A stretch of DNA of 28,867 bases from Gnomoniopsis sp. IMI 355080. Lineage: Eukaryota > Ascomycota > Sordariomycetes > Diaporthales > Gnomoniaceae. Positions 1 to 11,619 of the stretch are shown in pieces (the first letter of the stretch is position 1; each line of letters begins with the position of its first letter). Position numbers and translations under genes: made by a program. The notes below the pieces were generated by a model. That model was not told the origin of the DNA and did not search any database. It saw only the letters and a program-made list of their open reading frames with translations. The stretch is taken from assembly GCA_027946555.1 (NCBI GenBank), contig JAPEVC010000328.1, positions 1 to 28,867 on the forward strand, written 5' to 3'.

Positions 1-678
1 CCCCCCCTCCTCCTCCTTTCGCTGCTGTCGCCGACCCACTAACGCGCAGAACGCGGCGGGATAGACAGCAAGCGACATTATGTACGGCCGAGCAAACAAG
101 CCGGAACTTCCCGTTCCTTCATCTCCTCTCTCGTTTGAGGAGCTGGGGTTTCTTTGAAATATACACCAAGAATTAGATTTTGCTTGGGGGTCGTTCTCTT
201 TTGTCTCGCCATGTCGTGCCAATGCAAAGACGAGAGAATTTGTGGTATCGAAGAGGAATGGTCGTCGGGTTGAAAACAAACAAAGTCGAAGAAGAAGAAA
301 AGTGAATTCCGAGGTGAAGTTAAATGATGCGTAAAGATTTCGAAGGGCGCTTTGTCGTTACAATTTTGAAAAGAAGAAAAACGAAAAAAAAAGCAGCTCG
401 CCGTAGAGACGAGCTAGGGGTATCTCGGACCAGACTATCAAGAGTCGTTCCGCCTGACTGATTGCAAAGGGCAAAGCAAAGGTCGATGCATGTGGAAAGG
501 CGCTCGATGGAATCCAGCAGTGGCGGGGCAATGGGGGCAAGTCGCTCGAACATGGTGGAATAGCAATGTTGTGTTTCCCGTTCTCTTGGATGGCCGGGTC
601 CCGCGTGGTAGTTCCGGTAGATTTCCAGGACAAACTCCTCCTGGGTCTCCGGGAACAGAGGGGATTCCGTCGCAAGAT
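1..678. other. Intergenic, 3' flank of the first gene
   Basis: No convincing coding region. The stretch contains purine-rich tracts (about 285-305 and 365-395) and lies directly 3' of the minus-strand gene ending at 679, so part of it is probably that gene's 3' untranslated region. Open frames here overlap each other on both strands and have no recognisable composition. Confidence 0.5.
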
Positions 679-1338
679 TTACTTGATGTCCTTGAACAGG
701 TCGGAGCCAAGGCTACCACCGTCATCGCCCAGGTCAACCTTGGATCCCAAGCTCTTAAATTCGGGCAGCTTTGGCGGTGGTGGTCCGGCGGGCTTGGAGG
801 GAGCAACGGAGGCCAAAGGCTTTGTGTTTTCGGCCGAGACAAAGATGCGACTGGAGCGCCTGGATTCGACGCCGTCGGAGCCTCGTAGACGTCGGAACCA
901 TCCAGAGGAGCGTTTGGGCTGGCCATCGGTGGCAATGCTGGCGTTGCTCCGGCTGACGGGGCGGGGGAACATGGAAGCTGAGTCTCCTGTAGTGGGGCCA
1001 CGGTTAGCAAATCCAGCCTCCTCGTTGAGTCTGTTGCGGCTGAACAAACGACGAATGCTAGCCGGACCTTTGGTGGACACGGGGGAGCTGGGCGCGATGG
1101 CCTGGTCGGCGGAGCGCTTCAAGCCATTGCGGTGGACCTCTGGGGTGGTCTGAGTGCCATTGTTAGTGGCCGCAGGCTTGGCCAGGCCGTCGACGGGGTT
1201 TTGCAGCTCGGAGGGCTCCTCCTGTATAGGGGATGGCAGCGGTGGTGGAATGCCTGTGCCTTCTGTCAGGGAGCCGAACTTGAGGTCGAGGGCGGGCAGT
1301 TGGAACTTGGTCCCGGCGCTGTTGGAGAAGGACGGCAT
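679..1338 (-). CDS. Conserved-looking fungal protein of unknown function, 219 aa
   Basis: Single-exon frame from an ATG at 1338 to a TAA at 679. The product is Pro/Ser/Arg-rich and largely disordered, with no signal peptide or membrane segment. It begins with a segment that looks conserved, MPSFSNSAGTKFQLPALDLK, followed by a PPPLPSP proline run. The middle has basic, serine-rich stretches (SIRRLFSRNRLN; SSGWFRRLRG near residues 140-150) that look like phosphorylation or 14-3-3-type sites. The C-terminus has a PPPPKLPE run and ends GGSLGSDLFKDIK. From memory, short proteins with this start and this end recur in Sordariomycetes as uncharacterised proteins; I cannot assign a function. The opposite strand is also open (566-1153), but its product is composition-biased and looks like a shadow. 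The real strand is chosen by the ordered N- and C-terminal motifs and the CT-rich leader upstream. Confidence 0.72.
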   Translation of the reverse strand: MPSFSNSAGTKFQLPALDLKFGSLTEGTGIPPPLPSPIQEEPSELQNPVDGLAKPAATNNGTQTTPEVHRNGLKRSADQAIAPSSPVSTKGPASIRRLFSRNRLNEEAGFANRGPTTGDSASMFPRPVSRSNASIATDGQPKRSSGWFRRLRGSDGVESRRSSRIFVSAENTKPLASVAPSKPAGPPPPKLPEFKSLGSKVDLGDDGGSLGSDLFKDIK

Positions 1339-2327
1339 GGTCGATGGAAAAAGATTGATGACGGCCTTCGGGGAGGAGGAAGTAGAAGGATCGGAGTGGT
1401 TGTTTTTTTCTGGAGTGGAAGGCAGAACACGCGAGGATGTAACCTGCGGAAGATGGAGGAGATGGACGTCGTCAGGGGGTCCAACGAATGGCGTTGGCGA
1501 GGGGTCCGAGCGTGTGGATATAGAGAGAGTGGATCCAGGGTAATCGGGTGTTGTGGTGGTACTTGAATCTTGCTGTCCAAGCTCAGGTCCGTCTCTCGCT
1601 TGTCAGCCGGTCCAGGTGGTCCAGGTGTGGTCCAGTCGGTCTTAATGGAAGCCTGTAAAGATCGTGGATTGTAGTAATTGTTGGTGATGATGGTGGTGGG
1701 AGAGAGGTAATTGGCAGTCGGTTATGGAATCTTGTGGATTCCGTTCTGGAACTTTGGGCAAACAATAAAGACAACAAGCGAAGCGGACCCTGTTTTTCTT
1801 TCGTATCACCACAGTAAAGAAAGCACTGACGCTTCTGACAGACGGGGACTGGCAAAGTGTGGAGACGTTCCAGAGCTGGACAGACCAATTGGGAAAATGG
1901 AAGAAAAAATAGAGGAAGTGAGTGCGAGCTTGATTGATGCAGTGAGGGACACAAAAGTCACAATATCTGCAAGTTGCAGTTAAATCAACCAACAACTTTT
2001 GCAACAAGAGGTATTGACCAAAGAGGTAGCTGGTAGGTAGCTAGCTAATGTGTACAGAAACACAAACAAAGGCGGCACGTTGTCAGGGAGAGAAAAGGAA
2101 TAAAGCTGGGGAATGCAGCCCACAGCACCGTCTGCAAATGGCAGCTTATCTGCTTTGGGGGCCCTACCGATTACGCAGTACTGCCCTGACAGGGGTACTT
2201 AGGCAGTACCTGAAAGCCCACTAAAAGGAGAAGGTGGAGCCTGCGCCACTCCGCCATGGCCTGTCAAACTGCCCGTCACTGCAGCTGATTTCTGATCTGC
2301 CCGCTCCCACCGCCGCTGTCCTTTCCG

Positions 2328-2570
2328 CCTATAAAAGTTACTTTTCCCACCGTCATGTACCAAAACACCTCTGCAACATCTTCCTTGCAATGGATCATTA
2401 TGCAAAAAGCTCCCATATCAGTTGGTAATCATACAACACGGTACTATTGTGTGTCACGTCGGGTTAAGGTTATAAAAGGTTGCGATGATATACCCCTCCC
2501 CCCCCTCTTTTATTTTCTTACTAAAACTAACACCCTCTTCTCCCCTCCCACGTCCCGAGTCCGCGTCCTT
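2328..2570 (+). promoter_or_regulatory. Promoter-like segment without a recognisable gene downstream
   Basis: Two TATAAAAG-type boxes (CTATAAAAG near 2330 and TTATAAAAGG near 2470) are followed by a pyrimidine-rich run at 2490-2570, the arrangement typical of a filamentous-fungal core promoter reading to the right. No recognisable coding region follows for about 2 kb. It could drive a non-coding transcript, be a relic, or be chance. Confidence 0.25.
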
Positions 2571-2946
2571 GGATTTCCCTCTAATATGGTGTATGTGTAC
2601 TAGCCACGACTACTTACTACTTTAGCGTCGATGGCCCCCGCCCTTGGTGGTCCCTGTTCCGATCTTTATACGACAGTACCATGGTTGACACACTTACAAT
2701 TTACTCATAACACATGGCATCCCGCCCGTCTGTGCTTTTGAGCACCACTACATAAGTAATAACAAGAGCTTGCCGACACCCCTTCCGATGCGACTTAGTA
2801 TACGGTAGGTAAGGAGAGCGGCTCGTGCCGTGCTCACTTGCGTCATTAACCTGCGCGTCGATGTGTCGTGTGGGATGCAAGTCTGCAATGATAACACTGG
2901 TTCGATCTCTTATTAAAGGATGTCCAACTACGGTCCCACCTCCAAC

Positions 2947-2959
2947 TACCTAGGTACCT
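2947..2959. repeat. Palindromic TACCTAGGTA motif
   Basis: TACCTAGGTACCT contains two overlapping palindromes (TACCTAGGTA and AGGTACCT). Related copies lie at 2024-2046, 4351-4364 and 5593-5603, the last inside an intron of the NACHT gene. Similar short motifs are scattered through intergenic DNA of some sordariomycetes; function unknown. Confidence 0.45.
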
Positions 2960-4558
2960 GGAAAGTTGATTAATTATTGCCCGAGGTTCATCGACCTCGA
3001 TCCGTACTGCTGCCTCCTTACGTACCTCCTCTCGGTGCCATCAAGCAAACTCTGCCAAGAAAGCGCTGCACGGGGAATCACCCGAGTCGAGACTGTCACA
3101 AAAGCGGCATGGACTATGTCTGTGGATGCCATATGACAAACCTGCTACGTCTCTCCAAAGAACTCGCATATGGGAATGAGAGCCAACTGTAATCAAGTCC
3201 AGTAAGGCTGTCGGGTAGCAGTGTAACACCTGTATCGTCTCGTTGTATTGGGGGATGTTGGTGTGGCATCCCCCGATCGTAAACCGAGGATCATCCAATC
3301 AATATTTATACTTGGGCATGGAACTTGTAAGTCTGGGCACGAGACGGATCCAAGTCGTGCATGAACACTCCCATTGCTACACGAATAATCCTCCGTAGCT
3401 CCCGGAAACTTTACCCATCGCGAGCCGTTCTCGTCCATTATTAAGAAACACTTGGCAAGTGCTTAGTCATGGCCCCTAGGAGGTAACAGGTCTCTTCCGT
3501 CCTGTAGCTCTGCATTATCAATGTTCCAGACAATGTATTCCCAACGGCTTGCCCATTATTGCACGTTTATAGCAAGTACCATAAAGAAGGCAGACAGATA
3601 AGGCAGACGGATCCTCGAGGATAGAAGGTGTGTATAGTGGCTGTAGTCAGGGTCACCTCGTGATAGCCTCTCTAAGTCACCCTTGGGGTTAGCGCCTTCT
3701 AGCGCCCTGCCACTACATTCCCGAATCAATCCCAGAACACCTACGTCTTTCTGAAGTGCATCAATGGTGGGAATCGGGGATGCGGGTTTCTCGTAAAAGT
3801 ACGGTATGGTACATACATTACATGTGTTCTATTGTCTCCGTAGGTGTAAGGGCACATAGTCAACCTTCTGACACCTGTTCACCACTCCCCTACCCTCCCA
3901 CCCGTCTTCTGATTAGATGTGCTTAAGTATTACTCACCCTCTTTGGGTCGAAAATCAGGCGCCTCCATCAACACTCGTATCGAGTCATAAATTTCCGTAC
4001 AGCATTTCTTATTTCAGCTGAAGAATACATTACAAGGCAAGCCTAAGCCTAACGAGGAATCAAAATCCACTCAGAATCCACATGATCTGGTCAGTACGTG
4101 GTTTTTCTTCTTCTTCTTTGCTCTGGCCAGTACACAGTGTGTGTAACCTTTGTAATCTACATGAACGGCCCCATGCCTACCCAGGCCTGGAGAATGAGAC
4201 GTGTCTATTGCCTGGTGCGCTGACGACGTGGCTTGAAAAGTGTAAAAAGCCCGCCCACAGCCCCTTAATGAGCTGTTGTGCTACCAGACAACCTTGGAAG
4301 ATGTGGCACAAGTCGGCAGCTTCTGGGGCTGATGTGGCGTTTACTTGAGCACCTACCTAGGCAGAATGCATTCATGCCCTATCCATTGGGTCACATCGAT
4401 CTTACTCTTCCTGCACTGCCTCATTCTTGATAAGCCTGGGTCTGCAGCGGTGCGGCATACAAAGACTGTCTGCTATCTCCTCCAGCCACCGGGCTTATCC
4501 ATAGGCCTGAGTATAGCCTCTCAGCATCTCTTCTCTGCGTTTCACGTCACGCCAAATC

Positions 4559-7500
4559 ATGAACGCTGGCACTGGTGTGGTGACGGCACCTACTCCTCAT
4601 GATGACCGTGCTTTCATCCGGGCCCGGGACGAGTTCTTGTCTCTATTATCCCCATCTGAGCAGTCCGATTTCTCCTCTTGTCAATCCCTAACGGATTTGA
4701 TGCGCAATCTCGAGAAGTTCCAGCAAATTCGCAATGGCGGCGATCGTATTAAGCGTGGTCTAAAGAAGGTCCAGGCGTTTGGGCGGAACCTCGAACCATA
4801 CTTCCATATCATGGAAATATTCTGCGGCGCTCATCCGGAATGGGCCAACATTGCATTCGGGTCTCTTCAACTGGTTCTTCAAGTGTGTATTGTCTTGTTC
4901 TTTACCCTTTCACTCCTATCGCACCGCGGCACCGGCGCACCCCAAACATTCCAATGTCCCATTAATTCAACGCTGACGAATCCAATGCAGCTTGCCAGTC
5001 ATTATGTCACGTTCTTTGAAAAGCTATGTGACGTGGTGGAGACACTCAATTTGAGATTGACTAGATATCAAGACGTGTACGACTCACTAGCCGAACATCC
5101 TGCAGCATTCACCACCCCCTTGAAGTCCTCATTCCATCGACTTTACTGTCATCTGTTTGAATTTTACGGTGCTGTCGCCCGCATATTCTCAAAAAAATGT
5201 GGCAGTGTGTGATCCTCTTCCTAAACACATACATGGTTTTAGATTCAGTTGAATTTGTGGCCATTTCCACCTGGGTAGGCAGCTGACAGTTATCTCACCC
5301 AAGAATTGAAAAGAACGCCGGTCGTGGTCACCAGTCTCATGTGGCGGCCGTTCGATTCAAGATTCACGAACATCCTCAACAAGATCAAGCTTGACCAAAA
5401 TATTATAAAGGAGGAACTACAATTTGCAAGCATGGGCGAGTTGAAAACCACTGTGCAGGATGCTTCAATGCAAGAGCGCGCGGCAATGTTGGCAGCTCTT
5501 AACAATATCCAAGCGTTTCAAACTGAGCAGGCTCAAGGTAGGTACTACCTCTCCCCTTGCATGTATCAGTGGCCGCAGGTCTACTTTACCTGCCTAGGTA
5601 CCTACGATTATCAGTGTCATAATCTAGCAACTAATCAAGCCAATACCCACCTTTAGAGCAACTCTGGACATTGGCCACAAAGTGGCTCAACCCGCCTAGC
5701 TATAAGGCTGCTCTCGAGCAGGCTCAAGATCAAAGAACCCAGGGCACCAACGAATGGCTGCGAACCAATCCTCAATTTGCAAGATGGAGGTCGGCCGCTT
5801 CTCAGCCTGGCGGAACGAGCTCCCAAATGCTTTGGATATGTGGTAAGTGGCAAGTTCACTTTGGGGTACCTAATCATCCAGTGCTCTCGAGATTCATCCA
5901 TGATTGACTAACAAGACTCCCTTAGGAAACCCGGGCTCGGGAAAGACCGTCCTTGCTGCATCCTTGATTCGAGAACTCAAGGACGACAGCCCGTTAGGAA
6001 CTGATTCCTTGCCTGAAGTCTGTTACTATTTCTTTAGTCAAAACTCCGGCACGCGAAACTCGCCCGTTGATGCGTATCGAGCAATTGCCACGCAAATATT
6101 GGAGTCCTTCAACGAATTTGAGAAAATCAGCAATCTGTATGCTTTGGGGGTTGGCCAAAGGGTCATTCAGCAGGAGGCGTCGGAGAATGAGGTCTTGGAT
6201 ACGATCGCGCAATGTCTGCCCCATCTTCCTGATCTTTTCTTGGTGGTCGATGCCATCGACGAGTGCTCCTACGGCGACCGCCTCATACGTCAGCTATTAC
6301 AGTGGTGCGAGTCATCCCCGTTGAAGGTGGTCGTCCTGAGTCGGCCGGACGTTGCATTTCTTCGCCGCTCAATACCCAAGGAAAGACGAATCGAGCTCCG
6401 TGGAGCCCAAGTGAACAACGATATCGGCTGCTACCTCGAGTTGGAAGTAAAGACCTTGGTCCAAGAAGGCCTGTTGTCAGAAGATGTCGACCGAGTCGAA
6501 ATCGTGTCCCACCTGGTCGCCCGAGCCGAAGGTATGTTCCTGTGGGCCCGTCTCATCGTTGGGTATCTGAATGGGCCGGCCATGACGCGGGCGCAGCGAT
6601 TGGCAATTATCATGGAAAGGAACACGGAAGGGCTCGACCAGCTGGACGAGATGTACAAGCGAATTGAGAACCGCATACATTCCTTGGATCCACACAGCAA
6701 GAGATTGTCACAGAATACGTTGATGTGGGTGGCTCACGTTCGGATCTCTTCGGAGGCGTTGAAAGACGCACTGTTCCCAGAGGGATGGGACATGGAACCA
6801 AAGGGAGTGAGCGAGCAATTCGAGCATGCAGTCATTGTATCATGTGGTGGCTTGATCGAAAAGCGCCCACGGGACGGTGGAGGTTTCCGATACATCCACT
6901 TGACTGCTCTGGAATTTGTCCAAAACCGCAACAGTCGTCTCCTGCGTCACCCTAGGGAGCCTCTCATACCGAGTGGCGAAATTTCGAAGGCCATGATCGT
7001 GATGACGTGTATTGCCTCTCTGGAAGCAATCCCTCAGAGGCCCTTATCAGGTCGTCTTGGCGAAGCTACTTCAACATCCTCTGTGCTTGGACAGTGGCCT
7101 ATACTCGAAGTGGCCACTAATTGGATGGACTTATCGATAGATGCAGTCACTGGCACCAGTATCTCGAGCAACACGACGCCCAATGAAGTTCTGAGGATGG
7201 CAGAATGTGCTGCTAGGTTTCTTACGAACCGTCTAAGTCTTATGGTTTGGGTTGAAGCTTGGTACTGTTTAACATATGGGACGCAGAAGGTCGACTTGTC
7301 CGAGCCACGCTTCACGTCACTGCGGGACCGCCTACCCGACACCAGGAATCTGAACCGTCATGAGAGGGTAGAGCAATATCTATCCACCCTTCAGGATTTT
7401 GTGAACGATTTGATTCAGCTGGAAGCGGCGTGGGGCTCGGTATTGAAAGGCAGCCCGCATGATATTTGGGGCGATGTCACCGTCTTCAACAAAAGCAGAT

Positions 7501-9271
7501 TCTTCGTCTCTACCAAAGCCGCATCTGCGCAATGCCTTGCTCCAGAGATGATAGCTGGAAAAGAAGAATTTAACACGATGAAGGCAGTAAAGCCCACCTT
7601 TTCTGTCTCGATGAGTTCCGCCGACGGCCGTCGAGTGGCAGTGCTCGCGATTTTCCCTTGCGAGTAGGTCATGCTTCCAATCCTGTATGGGGAGTGAGAT
7701 AAATGCTGATTATGCCAGATTCTTCCGTAAAGGATGGGAAGAGATGACTGACATCCCATCAGTCCAAGATTCATTCAAATTCTTCCGCGGGTCAGGGTGG
7801 GACGATTCACCCTGGTCAAAGCTGCCCCGAGCCCCAGTTACACCCTCCGAGTTTCTGATGGCCTCTTCTGGCTGGCTCGCGACATACGAGATATTTTCCG
7901 TAACGGAGAGTGGCTCAGAGAGCATCTATCACAGGATCATACCCCTACAGACGTCGAGTGTAGAGCTTCGCCTCCGCCAAAGTCTGAGATTCTCGCCTGT
8001 TGGCTGCTGGAAATGCGGCTTCCCTCTAACAATCGCACCTGGGCTTGGCCACTTTTCGATCCTGAGCACGATATACCACTTTGAAGCGGACCTCGACGAT
8101 TGCTTTGGTGCTGAAATACCAATGAGCTTCAATGCGAGGCTGGTGCAGAGCTGGCAGCCTGACGCTCAGAGGGCACTGAGTTATTCTTACGAATTATTCT
8201 GGAGTCCAGACTCCAGATACTTCGCCTTTCTAGACTCAGATGTCTCAGGGGCGAGAAGCTGGACGGATATTGACGGTCCTGTATGCATTGCGGTCTTCTC
8301 TATCCCGTCAAACGGGGCCCACAATCGAATCCCCATACTGGTCAGACACACATCGCTATCCAGATCCCAGGCCAATGAAGGGTTTGTATTGAATTCGCAG
8401 TTTCATCCCGTTGACCCGCTTTTGCTCTTCACCTTGGACAAGAAAATCTTCGTCTGGCGTTTTGAAGGTATGTCAGTTCGCACTACTTGCTTGAAAATTG
8501 ATGTGGCTGACGACGGTGACAGAACAACAATTCCCAACTCTCGTGCCAGTACCACAAGCGCTGTTGATAGGCCCGGACAGTACCGTTGGGTTTTCCCACT
8601 GCGGAACTGCTATCGCGATCTCTCACACCGGACGCCCCTGGCCACAACTGCTTGCTCTATCATCCGTGTTGCCCCAAGTATCATGTCTTCAGAGCAGTAC
8701 TCGGAAACGGGCAATTGGCGATGCTGGCGATATCTCACAGCCCACCAAGCGGCCACATCTTGTACAGCCTAAAGACGTTGAGTCCAACAACGACAGAAGT
8801 GTAGCATGGGCGCTCACCCAGATTCCACCTGTCCTCTCGACCTCGTCCGTGGTGAGCCTGCAGGGCCAGGCCAGTGGGGCAAATGGCAATGTCGCCATTG
8901 TGAGCTCCAAGAGCCACCCGAACGAGATCAAAGTGCTATACGGCAATGGAAACGCTGCCAACGAGCTGTCAATCTGCAAGCTTCCAAGTTACATACCCCT
9001 TGAATCCGCCTCTATCAACATTGCCATGCGGCCAAGTTCCTCCGCAGATGGGCGCCCCGTTTGCACAACGGTGGTGAACGCCGGGCCTGTATCTGTGTAT
9101 GAAAGCGATGTGCGGGGAGCAGCGCAACATCTCCCGGTTGTGATGTGGAAAGACTCCGCTGCGCTGCGTGTGGATCGTTGGTCTGGCCACTTGTTAGAGG
9201 CTGACGAAAATTCGATTCCTGGAGACGGAGAGGTGCGCTTGGTCTGCGACAAATCTGTGTTCATACCCTAG
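4559..9271 (+). CDS. NACHT-domain STAND NTPase (fungal NLR-like), about 1404 aa
   Basis: Seven exons: 4559-4882, 4991-5204, 5283-5537, 5657-5842, 5926-7663, 7719-8467, 8523-9271; total 4215 nt, in frame. The second intron's ends are the least certain (5209/5289 also fits). The N-terminal ~260 residues match the helical region found before NACHT in many fungal NLRs, with a CGAHPEWANIAFGSLQLVLQ segment at its centre. The NACHT core has a Walker A GNPGSGKT at ~327-334, a Walker B LFLVVDAIDEC at ~432-440 and a sensor-like VVVLSRP at ~460-466. The motif YIHLTALEFVQ ends the winged-helix part. The C-terminal ~500 residues contain degenerate beta-propeller-like strands (FWSPDSRYFAFLDSD; FHPVDPLLLFTLDKKIFVWR). 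Family knowledge: such proteins oligomerise on ligand binding and can trigger heterokaryon incompatibility or other immune-like cell death. The ligand and effector activity here are unknown. No separate HET, lipase or kinase effector domain is visible. Confidence 0.85.
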
Positions 9272-10227
9272 ATGTTGGGGGGTGGGCTGAAAACCGGCGG
9301 CGTTTGGAATTTCATGGATATGGGCCAACAGCCTGCAGCAGCAGAAGGCAAAATTGATTTGGACCTGAAGATGATGATATATAGAGGATATATCAGGCTC
9401 TAGACGGAGACGATAAAACCCCTCCACCCTTATCAAGGTATTGCCAGTCTACGCATACATCTTTTCCGTATTCTGGAGCTCTACCATGCACATATATCTT
9501 TTGAGGTTACTGATGAAATCTTCAAGCGCTGCCACCCAGACGCCACAGCAATGTCCAGGAAGAAATTCATCCTTGCATAAGGTGTACCCACGCACAAGAA
9601 CACAGAAACAAACCCCTCACTCCTCTCACACAAAACGCCAAACATGAAACACACATGCACACACACTGAGAGAGAAGACATTGTTTAAACAAAAAGCAGA
9701 AAATTCCATTTCCATTTCCATATCCCCTTTGTCTCCCTAAACCCAGCCTGTACCTGTGTGCCTGTGTCCATCAAAAGGACAATGGCCCTCGAAAACGCCG
9801 TTTGCCATTCCCCTTGGAAAAAAGTCCGAAAGAGGAAGAAAAAAGAGGCCAAATATGCAAGTGGGGGAAAAAACAGACCGTGGAAGGTGTGTGCAAGGAA
9901 AAAGGAAAAAATCAGACACCTGGAAGAAAAGCTTTCTATTGTTTCCCCCATTGGCCCGCACTTCCAAACTCCATGACAACAAGCATTTCACTCAACTTGA
10001 CCGGTGTACCACCTCCATTACACAGCACAAAAAGCTGTGAGAGGCAGGTGAAATCGACCAGAACACACTTAAAAAGTGTGACTGTTTGTTTTTCTTCTTC
10101 CCGCCGTGGTGGAGAGAGAGAAGACGGACCTAAACAAAGGCCGCTGTGTCGGAAGGAAAGTGTGAGGATAGATAGAAAGAGAGAGATGGAGGGAGTCGTT
10201 CCAGCGGTAGATTTCCGGGACACACCG
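9272..10227. other. Convergent intergenic region
   Basis: Lies between the 3' ends of the NACHT gene and the RRM gene. It holds simple sequence: a CATTTC-type repeat at 9702-9722 and CA-rich DNA around 9648-9668, plus A/G-rich tracts near 9815-9920. These look like two facing 3' untranslated regions. No coding region is supported. Confidence 0.5.
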
Positions 10228-11611
10228 CTACTCGCCGCGGGCTCTCTTGACGCCGTGAGGATTGCTCCAGTCGCCGCCACCCTGGTTGTTGCCAAAGTTG
10301 CCACCACCACCGCCGCCGCCTTGGTTACCACCGAAGAAGCCTGGGTTGAACTGACCGGGCATGTTGTTGAAACCTAAACACGACTATCAGCTATAAAGGC
10401 CGGAAAAGATCGAGGAGCAGCCAGCCCCTATGTGTGCATGATCCCAAAAGAGACAGAGAATGATGATCGTCACTTACCCATACCCATTCCGTTACCCATC
10501 ATGCCCATATTCGGCATCATACCGCCCATGGCCATGGGATTGCCCATCATGGGACCATTCATCATGCCCATGCCACCACGACCTCGCATGCCAGGCCCAC
10601 CGCGGTTTTGAAAGCCACCCATACCGCCACGATTGAATCCTCCAACGCCGCCCATGGGATTGAATCCATTCATGCCAGTGTTGTTGTTGTTGAAGCCGTT
10701 CATGCCGCCGCCGCCGCCTCCTCCTCCATAGCCCTGGTTGTTGTACCCGCCGCGCATCATGCCACCGCCACGATAGCCTCCTCCCCGGCCACGGTAGTTG
10801 TTGCCCTGGTAGCCACCCGTGCCCGGATTGCTGTTCTGGAAGTTGTTGATGGGGCCGCCTCCAGCGTTGTTGTGGAAGTTCTGGCCGACAACACCACCGC
10901 CGCGGCCTTGGCTGTCGCGGCTCTGACGTTGTGGAGCGTCCTTGGGTAGGGTTTTGAAGGGGTTGGTGGTAGTGATGTGGAAGGAGACGCTGGGGCGACG
11001 CTGCTGGGTGGTGCCCTCGGCGGACTGCAGGCTCTCGATGTATCGTTTGAAGGCGGTGGAGGCCTGGGGAGAAGTGAACTCGACGTAGGCTTGGCTTTAA
11101 TGGTGGTGTGGATGTCAGCTTGTTTGTCCCCAGTTGATTCACCATGCACATGGTGGTTGATTACTTACCCCTTACTCTTGCCATTGACCTTGTGCTCGCT
11201 AAAGGTAATGTCCTTCAGCTCCTCCTCGCAGTCGGCAGCCTGTGACCACTCTCGGATCTCGTCCTCGTTGTCCCACCACTGCATGTCGGACAGCAGCACA
11301 GCGTTGGTTGCCAGCTGATCGACTGGACGGTCATCGTCCTCCTGCTTGCGCTTGGTGCCCTGAGGAGGATCAGAAGCAGAGGCTTGCTGGTCGTCGTTGT
11401 TGCCAACCATGACGTACGAGTCGTCATACTCGGCAGAGCCGTTCTGGTCGCCTCCCTCCATCTCATGGTTCTCCTCGGGGTGTTGCTCGTGCTGCTCGTT
11501 GTCTCCGTTGTGGTTGTACTCCTCCGCGGCCTGATCCTGACCCTGGTCCTGCTGGTCCTGACCACCCTCAGCGTCTCCGTAGACGTCGATCTCGAAGTCC
11601 TCCTCGGCCAT
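10228..11611 (-). CDS. CFIm68/CPSF6-like RRM protein, 401 aa
   Basis: Three exons on the minus strand: 11611-11169, 11094-10478 and 10373-10228 (1206 nt). Donors are GTAAGT in both cases, with a CTGAC branch site before the first acceptor. The acidic, Gln/Asn-rich N-terminus starts MAEEDFEIDVYGDAEG. A single RRM spans ~95-195: the first strand is VLLSDMQWW, and the second half has KVNGKSKGQAYVEF, split by intron 1. The WW after the first strand and the NGxSKGxAxV signature are what recall the CPSF6/CFIm68 RRM. After it come NPFKTLPKDAP and a long Gly/Met/Asn/Arg-rich low-complexity tail with RGG-like repeats, ending KRARGE, a possible nuclear signal. By family, CFIm68 works with the 25-kDa subunit in pre-mRNA 3'-end processing and poly(A)-site choice in the nucleus. 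The fungal family is less well characterised, so the exact complex is inferred. Confidence 0.82.
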
Positions 11612-11619
11612 TTTGTCAA

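Larger units (their letters stand above)
1339..4558. other. Gene-poor 3.2 kb region
   Basis: I see no frame with recognisable protein content and no plausible spliced gene. The left end (1339-2000) is the CT-rich leader and promoter side of the minus-strand gene. The rest has two TATAAAAG-type boxes (near 2331 and 2472), CT-rich DNA at 2490-2570, and short palindromic motifs built on CCTAGGTA (2947-2959, 4351-4364). The last part is the promoter side of the NACHT gene that starts at 4559. Base composition is not strikingly AT-rich, so heavy repeat-induced point mutation is not evident. Confidence 0.45.

Noticed and set aside
566..1153. Plus-strand frame of 195 codons over the first gene
   Set aside because: It is antisense to a frame with ordered N- and C-terminal motifs and shows no recognisable content of its own.
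2898..2910. GGTTCGATCT, similar to a tRNA B box
   Set aside because: No A box at the right distance and no foldable cloverleaf arms around it.
1339..4558. Possible transposon remnant in the gene-poor region
   Set aside because: I found no terminal inverted repeats, no target-site duplication and no transposase or reverse-transcriptase fragments by eye.
10608..10949. Plus-strand Ala/Val-rich frame over the RRM gene
   Set aside because: It is the complement of the Gly/Asn-rich repeat region of a well-supported gene.
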